Shown: in pieces, positions 63,489 to 64,000 of the stretch
Layout: every line of letters begins with the position of its first letter
How positions within the stretch are numbered: the stretch's first letter is position 1
Assembly (NCBI RefSeq): GCF_900187355.1
Contig: NZ_LT906451.1
Location: 124,001 to 188,000, forward strand
Reading direction: 5' to 3'
Source: Legionella lansingensis
GTDB taxonomy: Bacteria > Pseudomonadota > Gammaproteobacteria > Legionellales > Legionellaceae
DNA: 64,000 bases
Program-made: the position numbers and the translations under genes
The notes under the pieces: model-generated
Database searches by the model: none
The model's input: the letters and a program-made list of their open reading frames with translations, nothing else
What the model was told of the DNA's origin: nothing

Positions 63489-64000
63489 TTTGATCCACTG
63501 CCTGTTGATTCAAGTTGTTAATGATTAAACTCACCAATTTAACGGCTTGTTCATAATCGCGTTTATCAAAAACACCAGCCTGTTGATGGGCGTAACGAAT
63601 AGGAATACCAATATTGATGGTTGGTACCCCAGGACCTGACCCTTGAACTTTGGAACCGTCTTGACCATAACCGGTTTCGACTTCCAGTTGCACCTTCAGG
63701 TTATTTTTTTCGGCGAGGGTCAAAATCCAATCCAATAAAGCTTGGTTAGGTATCATCGATCGGTCATAGATAAATACGCTTGGTCCTTTACCTAAAGTAA
63801 TACGACCTTTACGTTCGGCAATTAAGGCTGGATAATCGTCAGCAATGCCCACTTCAATGTTGATGGTGATATCGGGATGGGTACTATTAAAAACAGTCCC
63901 GGCTCCTCGCAATCCAACTTCTTCTTGAACCGTGGCAGCGACATAAAGTTGATTGGGGAGTTTTTGATTTTTAATGGTTTTTAAAACATCACTAATGAGA
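63475..64000 (-). CDS. M42-family metallo-aminopeptidase, 5' part outside window
   Basis: This is the C-terminal 175 codons of a longer gene whose start lies beyond the right edge. The first visible codons read LISDVLKTIKNQ, then VAATVQEEVGLRGAGTVFNS, where EEVGLRGA is the catalytic Glu pair of M42 (glutamyl/tetrahedral) aminopeptidases. GIADDYPA supplies the next metal ligand Asp, and IPIRYAHQQAGVFD the last. It trims peptides in the cytosol. It overlaps the repeat protein gene by 14 bp at its end. Confidence 0.85.
   Translation of the reverse strand, partial: LISDVLKTIKNQKLPNQLYVAATVQEEVGLRGAGTVFNSTHPDITINIEVGIADDYPALIAERKGRITLGKGPSVFIYDRSMIPNQALLDWILTLAEKNNLKVQLEVETGYGQDGSKVQGSGPGVPTINIGIPIRYAHQQAGVFDKRDYEQAVKLVSLIINNLNQQAVDQIKMG

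Noticed and set aside
1..64000. CRISPR arrays, tRNA or rRNA genes
   Set aside because: No evenly spaced direct repeats, no tRNA cloverleaf apart from the tmRNA ends, and no rRNA sequence were seen by eye.

Overview
The window looks like a chromosomal segment of a Legionella species, a gammaproteobacterial intracellular parasite. The base composition is moderately AT-rich. The tmRNA tag reads ANDENFAGGEAVAA, very close to the Legionella tag I remember. The window also carries an IcmL/DotI-type secretion paralogue, a ProQ/FinO protein near pyk-pgk-gap-tkt (as I recall for rocC of L. pneumophila), a good match to the PmrA box that controls Dot/Icm genes, and many proteins with eukaryote-like domains typical of Dot/Icm effectors. 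The exact species cannot be told from the sequence.

Layout. 1-2.7 kb: end of a DUF155 gene, a small HTH protein and two tandem outer-membrane barrel paralogues. 2.8-7.6 kb: glycine-cleavage operon gcvT-gcvH-gcvPA-(yciI)-gcvPB with a clear promoter and terminator. 7.7-15.3 kb: accessory stretch with gene remnants, a LysR/SnoaL-like divergent pair, a split ankyrin effector with a C58-protease-like head, a secreted avidin-family protein, TMEM43-like and DUF3592 membrane proteins and a secreted IcmL-like protein. 15.6-18.7 kb: NitT/TauT-type ABC transporter. 18.7-21.3 kb: cytochrome c4, DsbA, an F-box-like protein, and divergent engB. 21.4-25.8 kb: acyl-CoA synthetase, mmsB and mmsA (valine/propionate catabolism). 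26-35 kb: effector-rich stretch (CX5R phosphatase-like protein, SH2-U-box protein, kinase-like ankyrin protein) interleaved with TauE, periplasmic MsrA/MsrB and a CDP-alcohol phosphatidyltransferase. 35-38.8 kb: dapB, small membrane protein, ProQ/FinO protein, 2OG oxygenase. 38.8-44.5 kb: tkt-gap-pgk-pyk. 44.7-49.9 kb: membrane protein, prlC, UbiC-like secreted protein, YpsA-like protein, tmRNA. 50-57 kb: dinD remnant, an acetyltransferase-phosphotransferase fusion, a lysine-rich histone-like protein, LysR, YheT hydrolase, ClC channel. 57-64 kb: small secreted protein, a second APH-fold protein, a mitochondrial-carrier-like protein behind a PmrA box, a 928-residue repeat protein, and the 3' part of an M42 peptidase gene.

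Together, the housekeeping blocks (C1 supply, glycolysis, methionine-sulfoxide repair, periplasmic redox, lysine/cell-wall precursor synthesis) form a conserved backbone. Single effector-like genes and small palindromic repeats have been inserted between them. The strongest leads are the SH2-U-box fusion, the PmrA-preceded mitochondrial-carrier mimic, the CX5R phosphatase-like protein, the C58-protease-like ankyrin gene, and the dimeric-avidin-like protein that has lost most biotin-pocket aromatics. All functions are read from sequence motifs by eye; no database search was run.
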